This document shows, in pieces, positions 22,554 to 29,404 of a DNA stretch of 29,404 nucleotides. Both the position numbers and the translations under genes were made by a program. Positions within the stretch are counted from its first letter, which is position 1; every line of letters begins with the position of its first letter. This DNA comes from JACDBE01 sp051002015 (lineage in GTDB: Bacteria > Actinomycetota > Acidimicrobiia > Spongiisociales > UBA5794), in contig JBPCMS010000035.1 of the NCBI GenBank assembly GCA_051002015.1, positions 1 through 29,404 of the forward strand, given 5' to 3'. The notes under the pieces were generated by a model that saw only the letters and a program-made list of their open reading frames with translations, was not told the origin of the DNA and ran no database searches.

Positions 22554-23278
22554 CCGACCTCCCTCCCGAGGTGACGCCGCTCGAGGTCCCGGATCGGGCG
22601 CTGGCCATCGGCGCTCATCCCGACGACATCGAGTTCGGCGCCGGGGGGACCCTGGCGCGATGGGCCGCCGCCGGCTGCCACGTCACCATGCTGGTGGCCA
22701 CCGACGGGTCGAAGGGGACCTGGGACCGGGAAGTCGACCCGGCCCGGTTGGTGTCCACCCGTAAGGCCGAGCAGGCGGCGGCCGCCGTCGCCCTGGGTGC
22801 GGGGGAGGTGATCCACCTCGACCACGTCGACGGCGAGCTGGAGTACTCGATGGCGTTGCGCGCCGAGCTGTGCGCCCACATCCGGCGTACCCGCCCCGAC
22901 GTGGTGTTCAGCCACGATCCGTGGCAGCGTTACCAGCTCCACCCCGACCACCGGGTCACCGGGTGGGGCGCCGTCGACGGGATCGTCGCCGCCCGCGACC
23001 ATCTGTTCTTCCCCGAGCAGGCGCTCGACGCCCACCGACCTGCGGCGATGCTGCTCTTCGCCACCGACGCCCCCGACCACTGGGAGCCGATCCACGTCGC
23101 CGCCAAGATCGAGGCGCTGCTGTGCCACTCGTCGCAGGGCGCCACCACCATGGGAGACGCCCATCTCGGCGAGGTGGAGCGGGCTACCTTCGCCTCGTCA
23201 ATCGCCGACCGGGCCCGTACCGTCGGCGCCGCCGCCGGCATCGGTCCCGCCGAGGCCTTCAAACGGCTCACACCCTGA
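22550..23278 (+). CDS. PIG-L/LmbE-family deacetylase
   Basis: The GTG at 22550 overlaps the cofC stop (GTGA), giving 242 residues beginning MTDLPPEVTPLEVPDRALAIG. Zinc motif HPDDIEFGAGG starts at residue 23, TDGSKGTWD follows at about 55, and QLHPDHRVTGW provides the late His. The family removes acetyl groups from GlcNAc-type substrates (MshB, BshB) or related amides. This one lacks Mca-specific features and has the generic 'PIG-L deacetylase' pattern; its substrate is not predictable. Tight coupling to cofC suggests co-regulation with F420 synthesis but not necessarily a shared pathway. Confidence 0.88.
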   Translation: MTDLPPEVTPLEVPDRALAIGAHPDDIEFGAGGTLARWAAAGCHVTMLVATDGSKGTWDREVDPARLVSTRKAEQAAAAVALGAGEVIHLDHVDGELEYSMALRAELCAHIRRTRPDVVFSHDPWQRYQLHPDHRVTGWGAVDGIVAARDHLFFPEQALDAHRPAAMLLFATDAPDHWEPIHVAAKIEALLCHSSQGATTMGDAHLGEVERATFASSIADRARTVGAAAGIGPAEAFKRLTP

Positions 23279-23310
23279 CCGCAGATCGGGAAGAACCGCT
23301 TACCCACGGC

Positions 23311-23324
23311 TAACCTCGGGGTGA
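23311..23324 (+). promoter_or_regulatory. Leaderless-type promoter of the SDR gene
   Basis: TAACCT (23311-23316), 7 bases, then ATG 23324. An overlapping GTG at 23321 is too close to the -10 to be the start. Confidence 0.45.
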
Positions 23325-24034
23325 TGGACACCGATCACGTCGCCATTGTCACCGGCGGGACCGGCCAGCTCGGCCGGGTGCTGGTACCGATGCTGGTGCG
23401 TCGCAATTTCCGGCTGGCGGTGACCTATCTCGTCCCGGATGAGGCCACCGAGCTCGAGGAGAACCTGGACCTGGACGACGAACGGTTGCTGCTCCGTCGA
23501 GTCGACTGCACCGACGGCGAGGCGGTGAACCGGTTCATGAAGGAGACGGCGGCGACGTTCGGCCAGATCAATGTGGTCTGCTCGCTGGTGGGTGGCTGGG
23601 CGGGAGGCCGCGACGTGGCGGAAACCGACGACGTCCGCTTCGACCGGATGCTCGACCTCAACCTGCGGTCGGCCTTCTACACCATCCGGGCCGCCATTCC
23701 CCATCTACTCGAGGCCGAATGGGGCCGCATCATCGCCGTCGCCAGCAGGGCCGCCTTCGACACCCCGACGGGCCAGGCGGCCTTCAACGTCGCCAAGGCG
23801 GGGGTGATCGCCCTGGTGAAGAGCGTCGCCTCCGAGCTGGAGGGCACCTCCATCACCTCCAACGCCATCCTCCCCGCCGTCATCGACACCGACGCCACAC
23901 GGGCCACCCTCCCCTACGCCGACTATGTGCACTGGCCCAAGCCGTCAGAGATCGCCGCCGTGGTCGACTTCCTGGCCAGCCCGGCCTCGGCCGTCATCAA
24001 CGGCGCCGCCATCCCGGCCTACGGCCAGAGTTGA
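23324..24034 (+). CDS. Short-chain dehydrogenase/reductase-like protein, catalytic Tyr replaced by Phe
   Basis: This 236-residue Rossmann protein has the cofactor motif TGGTGQLG near residue 10, an acidic DCTDGEAV turn, a LNLRSAFYTIRAAIP helix and the active-site segment. Ser141 is present, but the residue 13 positions later, normally Tyr of YxxxK, is Phe154 (FNVAK, TTC at 23783-23785). Lys158 is conserved. Without the Tyr, classical proton transfer should fail, so this may be a non-canonical reductase, a binding protein, or an enzyme using another acid. It lies between the PIG-L gene (about 45-base gap) and the first septum-formation gene (34-base gap). Confidence 0.82.
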   Translation: MDTDHVAIVTGGTGQLGRVLVPMLVRRNFRLAVTYLVPDEATELEENLDLDDERLLLRRVDCTDGEAVNRFMKETAATFGQINVVCSLVGGWAGGRDVAETDDVRFDRMLDLNLRSAFYTIRAAIPHLLEAEWGRIIAVASRAAFDTPTGQAAFNVAKAGVIALVKSVASELEGTSITSNAILPAVIDTDATRATLPYADYVHWPKPSEIAAVVDFLASPASAVINGAAIPAYGQS

Positions 24035-24068
24035 CCCGGCATCGACCGCCGGGCCGGGGGGGCGAGGC

Positions 24069-24908
24069 GTGACCGACGACCGCACGCCGGACGACCGCAC
24101 GCCGGACGATGATCTCGTCCCCAACGTCTCCTCCGAGGAGCTGATCCGTCGGGCCAAGGAGGACGTCTACGACGACGACCCGCTCGAGGGCTACGTCCCC
24201 ACCACCCGCAGCTTCGACCGGGACGACATCGAGGTACCGATGGACCCGGAGACGCGAGAACCGGTCGAGCCACCCGGCGAGGGGTCGTACCAAACCGTCG
24301 ACCGGTCGGACCGGTTCGATGCTCGGTGGCAGCCGCCGGTGGACACCCCGCCCCCGCTCCCCGTCTCCACCGATCTGCCGCCACCCGCATACCCCTCGCC
24401 CGGGACCGCACCACCGGCACCTCCCCCCGGCGAGCCGAGGCAGGGCTCGCGCCGGGGCGGGGTCCTCTCGGCGGCGATCCTGATCGCTCTCCTCGCCGCC
24501 GGCGGCATGTTCCTCGCCAACCGTTTCGCCTCGGGGTCCGATGTGCGGGATCTGAACGTCGGCGACTGCTTCCACGAGTTCGAGGGCACCGAGGTGGCAC
24601 GGGTCGAGACCGCCGACTGCACCGAGCCCCACGTCTACGAGGTCATCGCCAACGTCGAGTTGCCCGACGGCCCCTACCCGGGCGAGAGCGCGATCCACCA
24701 GATCGGATTCGACCAGTGCCTCCCTCGGTTCGAGCCCTATGTTGGTTTGGACTACCAGAGCTCGCTGTGGTACCTCACCCCGCTGGTCCCGCTGCGGGAG
24801 AGCTGGCCGGGCGACCGGGTCGTCAACTGCCTGGTGTTCCAGCAGGATCAGGCCAATCCGGGCGAACCGGGCACGGTGACCGGATCGGCCCGGAGCTCCG
24901 GCGTCTGA
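24069..24908 (+). CDS. Septum-formation-family membrane protein (copy 1)
   Basis: Start chosen at GTG 24069, giving 279 residues. The N-terminal about 125 residues are cytoplasmic, acidic then Pro-rich (PPPLPVSTDLPPPAYPSP). One transmembrane helix follows at about 130-150 (VLSAAILIALLAAGGMFL). The extracellular domain contains four Cys: GDCFHEF, ETADCTEPHVYEV, FDQCLPRFEPYVG, VNCLVFQQD. The C-T-x-P-H-x-Y-E-V core is the hallmark of the actinobacterial 'septum formation' domain. The precise role is not known; an envelope or division site location is inferred from the family name. A 15-base tandem repeat duplicates DDRTP near the start. Confidence 0.85.
   Translation: MTDDRTPDDRTPDDDLVPNVSSEELIRRAKEDVYDDDPLEGYVPTTRSFDRDDIEVPMDPETREPVEPPGEGSYQTVDRSDRFDARWQPPVDTPPPLPVSTDLPPPAYPSPGTAPPAPPPGEPRQGSRRGGVLSAAILIALLAAGGMFLANRFASGSDVRDLNVGDCFHEFEGTEVARVETADCTEPHVYEVIANVELPDGPYPGESAIHQIGFDQCLPRFEPYVGLDYQSSLWYLTPLVPLRESWPGDRVVNCLVFQQDQANPGEPGTVTGSARSSGV
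24076..24105 (+). repeat. Two tandem 15-base units in a coding start
   Basis: ACGACCGCACGCCGG occurs twice in a row and encodes DDRTP-DDRTP. It is in frame, so copy-number slippage would preserve the protein. Confidence 0.85.
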
Positions 24909-24952
24909 TCCGCCGCCCCACGCCGGCACCGATTGGGGCACAATGGGTCGCC

Positions 24953-25711
24953 ATGGACGAACAGACCCGTTCGGATGACACCGGACGTGAGCTCGGGAAC
25001 CTCTCCGAGTACCTGATCCTCGAGCCATCCGAGATATCGGTGGCGCCGAAGGGATACGACCCCGTGGCGCCGTTCAGGGGCGGGGGTGTCGGGTCGAGGT
25101 CGGTGACGGTCAGCGCCTCGGCCAACGAAGCCCACGTCGAATGGGTCGCCCACCCGCACCGCTACGGACATTTCTCGGGACGTCCGCTCGACCCGGTGGA
25201 GATCGCCATGGTCGCCCGCAGGGAGAAGCGGCGACGTTGGGCACGGCGCTCGTCGTGGCTCGGGTTCCTCCTCGGACTCATCGGGCTGTTCGTCTGGAAC
25301 CTCACCAACGATCCGTGGCTGCCCGCCTCCCGGCTCGAGGCGGGGACCTGCTTCCAGGACTCGCTGTCATCGCTGATCGTGCGGGGCGGCGTCCGCTACG
25401 AGGTGCGGAGCACGGTGGAGGTGGTCGACTGCAACGATCCGCACCAGTACGAGTCCATCGGGACCGTGCCCCTGAGCGGTCTTGGCGACCCCAGCACGCT
25501 AGCGGTTGCCGCCCACGAGCTGTGCACCCCGTTGTTCGAGGCGTACGTCGGGGCGAACCCGCTCGGGTCGACCCCGTGGCGGCTGGAGACGTTCCCGCCA
25601 TACCTGCAGTTGATCGCAGACGAGCGGGCGCACTGCCTGGTGTACCAGGGCGACCGTTCGGAGCCGATCAAAGTTGTAGGAGCCGCCCGCACCGGGAGCG
25701 TCTCCGGCTGA
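24953..25711 (+). CDS. Septum-formation-family membrane protein (copy 2)
   Basis: ATG 24953 gives a 252-residue protein; CACAAT 8 bases upstream may be a leaderless -10. The N-terminal about 95 residues are cytoplasmic and end in a basic patch (RREKRRRWARRSS). One membrane helix follows at about 102-116 (WLGFLLGLIGLFVWNL). The extracellular domain again has four Cys: GTCFQDS, VVDCNDPHQYES, ELCTPLFEAYVG, HCLVYQGD. The pattern matches copy 1, so the two are tandem paralogues with different cytoplasmic tails. It is convergent with the HTH regulator (3-base gap between stops). Confidence 0.83.
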   Translation: MDEQTRSDDTGRELGNLSEYLILEPSEISVAPKGYDPVAPFRGGGVGSRSVTVSASANEAHVEWVAHPHRYGHFSGRPLDPVEIAMVARREKRRRWARRSSWLGFLLGLIGLFVWNLTNDPWLPASRLEAGTCFQDSLSSLIVRGGVRYEVRSTVEVVDCNDPHQYESIGTVPLSGLGDPSTLAVAAHELCTPLFEAYVGANPLGSTPWRLETFPPYLQLIADERAHCLVYQGDRSEPIKVVGAARTGSVSG

Positions 25712-25714
25712 GGC

Positions 25715-26353
25715 TCAGCCGGGACGGACCCTGACGCAGCAGAAGCCCTCCTCCGGCTCGAGGTAGGCCTTTCGATCGTCGCCGGTACGTTCGATCATCC
25801 CTTCCACCAGGGCGTGATTGAGGGCACAGGTGGTCTGCCGGTCCTCCTCGACCAGGGCGTGGAAGGGGCAGTTGCGGAACCGGATCTCCCCGTCGCGCGC
25901 GGACGGCTCGTACCCGGTGGCGCGCAGGGCGTGGTCGAGGTCCCCGTCGCCCATCTCCTCGCCGATGCGGTGGGCGGCGCCGGCGAGGTCGGCGGTGTCG
26001 ACCGTCCCCGAGGCAACTGCGGCGAGCAGGATGCGGGCGGCGAGCTGGTAGCGGCGTGGTGGCAGGGTCACCCCGTGCTCGACGGCGGATCGCCGGTAGA
26101 GCTTGGCGGGCCGGCCCGCCCCGGGGCCGGTACGGCCGGTGAGCCGCAGGTACTCGATCTCAACCAGACCATCGTCGGCGAGCCGATCGAGGTGGTAGGC
26201 CGCCGTCTGCCGAGCCACCCCCACGGCTTCTGCGGCCTCGTCCCGTCCCACCGGCCGGTCGGCCTCCACCACCATCTCGTACAGGGCGCGCCGGGTGGGA
26301 TCGGCCAGGGCGGCGATGGTTTCGATGGCGTCCCCGGTGGTCTCTTCGATCAT
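25715..26353 (-). CDS. ArsR/SufR-like HTH regulator with C-terminal Cys cluster
   Basis: This 212-residue protein has an N-terminal winged helix: IAALADPTRRALYEMV, then EAVGVARQTAAYHLDRLADDGLVEIEYLRLTGRTG as recognition helix and wing. The C-terminal domain has Cys in FRNCPFHAL, TTCALNH and a final FCCVRV, spaced x13 and x28. A DNA-binding head plus late cysteines resembles Fe-S-sensing regulators of the SufR type, although no suf genes are adjacent. It could sense Fe-S status, redox or a metal; target promoters are unknown. The start is 6 bases after TAGAGT, so a leaderless transcript is likely. Confidence 0.8.
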   Translation of the reverse strand: MIEETTGDAIETIAALADPTRRALYEMVVEADRPVGRDEAAEAVGVARQTAAYHLDRLADDGLVEIEYLRLTGRTGPGAGRPAKLYRRSAVEHGVTLPPRRYQLAARILLAAVASGTVDTADLAGAAHRIGEEMGDGDLDHALRATGYEPSARDGEIRFRNCPFHALVEEDRQTTCALNHALVEGMIERTGDDRKAYLEPEEGFCCVRVRPG

Positions 26354-26365
26354 CCGGCCACTCTA
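26353..26365 (-). promoter_or_regulatory. Leaderless-type promoter of the HTH regulator
   Basis: On the minus strand, TAGAGT (26365-26360), 6 bases, then ATG 26353. Just upstream, AGCTC-AT-AGCTC (about 26367-26378) could be an operator. Confidence 0.4.
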
Positions 26366-26409
26366 CAGCTCATAGCTCTTGACAATACAGATCTCGCCGT
26401 GTCCAGGAC

Positions 26410-26491
26410 CGCGACGCGAACTTTGAGCGCCTCACTCCGCCTGACGGGGTGAGGCGCTCAAAGTTGCAAGCTGGGGGTCCTCCCTAACCGG
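26410..26491 (+). repeat. Family B long-stem palindromic repeat, copy B1
   Basis: Left arm GCGAACTTTGAGCGCCTCAC (26416-26435), apex with CCG-CCTGA-CGG, right arm to 26467 with one base missing near its end, then AAGCTGGGGGT. It lies in the divergent gap between the HTH regulator and the transglycosylase. Confidence 0.9.
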
Positions 26492-26609
26492 GTGGCGACA
26501 AGTCGCACGCCGTATCGCCACAGCCACACCACGCTCCTCGGCCCGGCTGCGGTGACGGCGGCGATCCTGGTCGGGGGCACGCCGCCCGAAGCCCCGCTCC
26601 CCTGGTCCC

Positions 26610-26623
26610 TACAGTGGACGGCG
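26610..26623 (+). promoter_or_regulatory. Leaderless-type promoter of the transglycosylase
   Basis: TACAGT (26610-26615), 7 bases, then GTG 26623. The earlier in-frame GTG at 26614 lies within this hexamer. Confidence 0.45.
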
Positions 26624-27591
26624 TGCCCTCCCTCCGGTCTCGTGCTTTCGCGGTCGCCGTCGCCGTTCTGGCGGCCACCGCTGTCGGATGCGGCGGGAGC
26701 GGCGACCGCACCGCGGCGGCTCCGTCAACCGTGACCTCGTTGGCCACCTCCACCACGATGGCGCCACCCCCGACGGCCACCAACCTCCCGACCACCTCGC
26801 TCCCGACACCCACCACCCTCGCCGCGACCACCATCACCTCGACGACACCGCCCGGCCCGTTGCCGCCCGCCGACGTGGCCCCCTTCACCCGTGGCGATGA
26901 CTTGGCCGTCGCCCTCGCCATCGCCGAGACCGCCCTAGCCGACCCCGCCACCCCACCGCAGGACTTCCCCAACTGGGCGTGGCTGCAGCAGCAGGCGTAC
27001 CGCGATCTGGTGGTCCATCCCGATTGGCAGGACGCCGCCAGGGAGCAGGTCCCCCCGGAGCTGCGGGAGGCCTTCGACCTGAACCTGCTGGCGGGCACCC
27101 AGCTCCGCCGGCTCACCTCACCACAGCCGGCGCTTCCGGGCTGGCGGATCGTCGCCCCACCTCCCCTCGACGAGCTGCGCGGCTACTACACCGACGCCGA
27201 GACCGAGTTCGGCGTCCCGTGGAACGTGCTCGCCGCCATCCATCTGGTCGAGACCCGCTTCGGCCGCATCCTGGGCGACAGCCACGCCGGCGCCCGCGGC
27301 CCGATGCAGTTCCTCCCCAGCACATGGGACGCGTACGGTCAGGGCGACATCGAGGACCCGGGCGACGCCATCGCCGCCGCCGCCCGCTACCTGGTGGCCC
27401 ATGGCGCCCCCGGCGATCTGGAGGGCGCCCTGTGGGCCTACAACCACAGCGACCTCTATGTGACCGCGGTCATCGCCCACGCCGAGGCGATGGACCGCTA
27501 CGACCACTACCTCGCCGTCTACCACCAGTGGCGGGTCTACTACCGAACCGTCGACGGAGACGTCCTGCTCGAGGAGGGCTACGGCTCCTGA
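26623..27591 (+). CDS. Lytic transglycosylase (SLT-type) lipoprotein
   Basis: From GTG 26623 (VPSLRSRAFAVAVAVLAATAVGC) the product is 322 residues with a lipobox AVGC. A Thr/Pro-rich linker spans about 33-85. A helical segment follows, then an SLT-like domain: AETEFGVPWNVLAAIHLVETRFGR carries the catalytic Glu, followed by GARGPMQFLPSTWDAYG, DIEDPGDAIAAAARYL and ALWAYNHSDLYV. Such enzymes cleave the MurNAc-GlcNAc bond with anhydro ring formation. The Q-F-L-P-S-T-W motif is typical of actinobacterial resuscitation/transglycosylase proteins. The gene is tightly bracketed by direct copies of repeat family B, which is unusual for a single gene. Confidence 0.9.
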   Translation: MPSLRSRAFAVAVAVLAATAVGCGGSGDRTAAAPSTVTSLATSTTMAPPPTATNLPTTSLPTPTTLAATTITSTTPPGPLPPADVAPFTRGDDLAVALAIAETALADPATPPQDFPNWAWLQQQAYRDLVVHPDWQDAAREQVPPELREAFDLNLLAGTQLRRLTSPQPALPGWRIVAPPPLDELRGYYTDAETEFGVPWNVLAAIHLVETRFGRILGDSHAGARGPMQFLPSTWDAYGQGDIEDPGDAIAAAARYLVAHGAPGDLEGALWAYNHSDLYVTAVIAHAEAMDRYDHYLAVYHQWRVYYRTVDGDVLLEEGYGS

Positions 27592-27593
27592 CG

Positions 27594-27678
27594 CGCGACG
27601 CGAACTTTGAGCGCCTCACACCGTCAGGCGGGGTGAGGCGCTCAAAGTTCGCAAGCTGGGGGTTGTTCCTGACCGGGG
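27594..27678 (+). repeat. Family B long-stem palindromic repeat, copy B2
   Basis: Arms 27600-27619 and 27633-27652 are perfect 20-base complements; the apex reads CCG-TCAGG-CGG. It starts 2 bases after the transglycosylase stop and shares the flanks CGCGAC and AAGCTGGGGGT with B1. Confidence 0.92.
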
Positions 27679-27706
27679 GCGTCTCGGAACTCGCCGGGAC
27701 GCAGCC

Positions 27707-28494
27707 TCAGATCCGCTTGCGGTAGCGGGAGATGGTCAGCGGGGCGAACACCGCCACGATCGCCACCAGCCACAGCACCGACTTCACCACCGGGTCGGCA
27801 ACCGGACCACCGAGCATCAACCCGCGGGCGGCATCGATGACGGCCGTGATCGGGTTGGCGTCGGCGACCGCCTTGAGGAACCCGGGCATGGTGTCCGTCG
27901 GCACGAACGCCGAGCTGAGGAACGTCAGGGGCAGGATGATCATGAACCCCCACGAGTTCACCGATTCCGGGGTCTTGGCGGTGACCCCGATGAAGGCCAT
28001 CGGCCAGCACATGGCGATCCCGAAGGCGGTGACGATGGCCAGGGCGCCGAGAGCACCGAGCATCCCTCCACCGAAGCGGAACCCGAGCAGCACGCCGAAG
28101 CCCATCATGATCAGGGCGCTCCACACGATCCGCACCCCGTCGGCCAGGATGCGGCCGCCGATCACCGACGAGCGGGCGATGGGCAGCGATCGGAACCTGT
28201 CGATGAGACCCCGGGAGAAGTCGCCGTTCAGCCCCAACGCCGTGGTGAACGGGGTGAAGGCGTGCCCTGCACCAGGATGCCGGGGAGGGCGAACTGCAGA
28301 TACTCGGCGCTGGAGCCGGCGATCGCCCCGCCGAACACGTAGACGAAGAGCACCAGGAACATCAGCGGCTGGATCGTCATCTCCACGATCTGCTCCGGAT
28401 TGGCCTTGATGTGCAGCAGGTTGCGTCTGTCGATGGAGAGGGTGTTGGCGATCACCGACTCCCTCGCCTGCTCGGTGTAGGTGGTTGCGGTCAT
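27707..28494 (-). pseudogene. DrrB-like ABC-2 permease with a frameshift
   Basis: Reading from ATG 28494, the first frame gives MTATTYTEQARESVIANTLS and continues to ALPGILVQ, then becomes nonsense and stops at 28228. A second frame takes over at about 28264-28266 with HAFTPFTTALGLNGDFSRGLIDRFRSLPIARSSV and runs to the stop at 27707. Joined, they give a complete DrrB-type permease of about 260 residues with six predicted helices. A single missing base in CAGGGCACG (28269-28261) would explain it. The start overlaps the ATPase stop as ATGA. It could be a real inactivation, programmed slippage, or an assembly error. Confidence 0.85.
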
Positions 28495-29404
28495 GCGCGG
28501 CTCCTGTCTGCGATGTCGTCGAGCTCGGTGGTCTCCTCGGTGGTGTGGCCGGTGATGGCCAGGAACACCTCGTCCAGGCTGGGGCGGCGCATCGACAGGT
28601 CGTCGACGACGATGCCGGCGTCGTCGAGCCGGCGCACCGCCCGACCCAACGCCGACCGCTCGGCGATGCCGACGGTGACCGTCTGGCCGTCGTTGTGGGC
28701 ATCCTCACCGTCGGCGGCGAACCCGGACAGGATCTGCTGGGTGGCTGCCAGGTCGGCGGGATCGGCGGGCCTGGCCACCAGCACCTGGCCGCCCACCCTG
28801 GTCTTGAGCTGGAGCGGGGATCCGGCGGCGATGACCAGGCCGCGGTCGATCACCACGATCTCGTCGGCGAGCTGGTCCGCCTCCTCGAGGTACTGGGTGG
28901 TGAGCAGCACCGTGGTGCCGTCGGCCACCAGGCGGCGGATCATGTCCCACAGGTCGATGCGGCTCTTCGGGTCGAGCCCGGTGGTCGGCTCGTCGAGGTA
29001 GAGGAACCGGGGTCGACCCACCAGGCTTGCGGCGAGGTCGAGCCGGCGCCGCATGCCTCCCGAGTAGGTCTTGGCGAAGGCGCCGGCGGGATCGGACAGG
29101 TCGAAGTCGTCGAGCAGCGCGGTGGCGCGGGAGCGGGCATCCTTCGCCGCCATCCCCAGCAACCGACCGATCATGTACAGGTTCTCATGGCCGGAGAGCT
29201 GCTCGTCGACGGCGGCGTACTGACCGGTGAGCCCGATCAGCCGGCGCACCTGGCGGGGCTGGCGCACCACGTCGTATCCGCCGACGATGGCGCGGCCGGC
29301 GTCGGGGGTGAGCAACGTCGACAGCACCCGGATGGCGGTGGTCTTCCCGGCGCCGTTCGGACCGAGCAGGCCGAACACGGTGCCCTCGCCGGCGACCATG
29401 TCGA
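28491..29404 (-). CDS. DrrA-like ABC-2 transporter ATPase (N-terminus beyond window)
   Basis: The open frame continues past the right edge, and the motif order shows that the first 20-30 residues are missing. Visible features: Walker A GLLGPNGAGKTT, Q-loop in LTGQYAAVDEQLSG, signature YSGGMRRRLDLA, Walker B RFLYLDEPTTGLDP, and LLTTQYLEEADQLAD. A C-terminal extension of about 80 residues with SLDEVFLAITGH is typical of the daunorubicin-resistance (DrrA) group. It energises the overlapping permease, probably for export of a drug, lipid or natural product. If the permease is truly broken, this ATPase has lost its partner. Confidence 0.92.
   Translation of the reverse strand, partial: DMVAGEGTVFGLLGPNGAGKTTAIRVLSTLLTPDAGRAIVGGYDVVRQPRQVRRLIGLTGQYAAVDEQLSGHENLYMIGRLLGMAAKDARSRATALLDDFDLSDPAGAFAKTYSGGMRRRLDLAASLVGRPRFLYLDEPTTGLDPKSRIDLWDMIRRLVADGTTVLLTTQYLEEADQLADEIVVIDRGLVIAAGSPLQLKTRVGGQVLVARPADPADLAATQQILSGFAADGEDAHNDGQTVTVGIAERSALGRAVRRLDDAGIVVDDLSMRRPSLDEVFLAITGHTTEETTELDDIADRSRA

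Noticed and set aside
26416..26467. Family B hairpin as a simple rho-independent terminator
   Set aside because: The stem is far longer than usual and has no U-tract. B1 lies in a divergent gap where no transcript needs ending. A terminator function for B2 remains possible.
1..29404. tRNA, rRNA, riboswitch or phage genes
   Set aside because: I saw no matching conserved segments on either strand by eye; a covariance-model search would be needed to exclude small RNAs.

Overview
The window is high-GC actinobacterial chromosomal DNA. A mycothiol S-conjugate amidase (mca), coenzyme F420 machinery (cofC and an F420-type LLM oxidoreductase), two septum-formation-domain proteins and many apparently leaderless promoters (TAnnnT, then 6-8 bases, then ATG/GTG) all point to Actinomycetota. 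The deep-branching class Acidimicrobiia or a relative is my guess, not something the sequence proves. I saw no rRNA, tRNA, CRISPR array, prophage or transposase gene.

Layout. (a) 1-2452, minus strand: a three-gene MacB-like exporter operon (adaptor with a peptidoglycan-binding domain, ATPase, FtsX-type permease cut by the window edge). (b) 2453-5431, plus strand: an accessory-looking block with a small secreted two-cysteine protein, three paralogous cysteine-patterned lipoproteins, a duplicated promoter segment carrying a relic of the exporter gene start, and a RHH/MazF-type toxin-antitoxin pair. (c) 5475-7930, minus: two overlapping lipoprotein N-acetylmuramoyl-L-alanine amidases. (d) 8102-10343, minus: a phosphoribosyltransferase and 1-pyrroline-5-carboxylate dehydrogenase, divergent from a diacylglycerol-kinase-like gene (10399-11328). 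(e) 11339-16503, minus: a tight five-gene run reading RecB/Cas4-like Fe-S nuclease, mca, GTPase, GTPase, MscS channel; the last three overlap by 8 and 4 bases. (f) 16596-18644, plus: a large VanW/PASTA wall protein. (g) 18822-21628, minus: LLM oxidoreductase, pyruvate kinase and a small Nfu_N-like protein, bracketed by an inverted pair of compound intergenic repeats. (h) 21928-25711, plus: cofC with a possible 9-codon leader peptide, a PIG-L deacetylase, an SDR lacking the catalytic Tyr, and two septum-formation proteins. (i) 25715-27591: a Cys-rich HTH regulator and a lytic transglycosylase lipoprotein that sits between two copies of a second, strongly palindromic repeat. (j) 27707-29404, minus: a DrrAB-like ABC-2 exporter whose permease carries a frameshift.

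Many products act at the envelope: two amidases, a transglycosylase, a VanW/PASTA protein, septum proteins, an MscS channel with two dynamin-like GTPases, and two exporters. The most unusual signals are: two families of intergenic palindromic repeats in which the hairpin apex is inverted between copies; the amplified lipoprotein cluster with a duplicated divergent promoter; and the translationally coupled GTPase-GTPase-MscS module.
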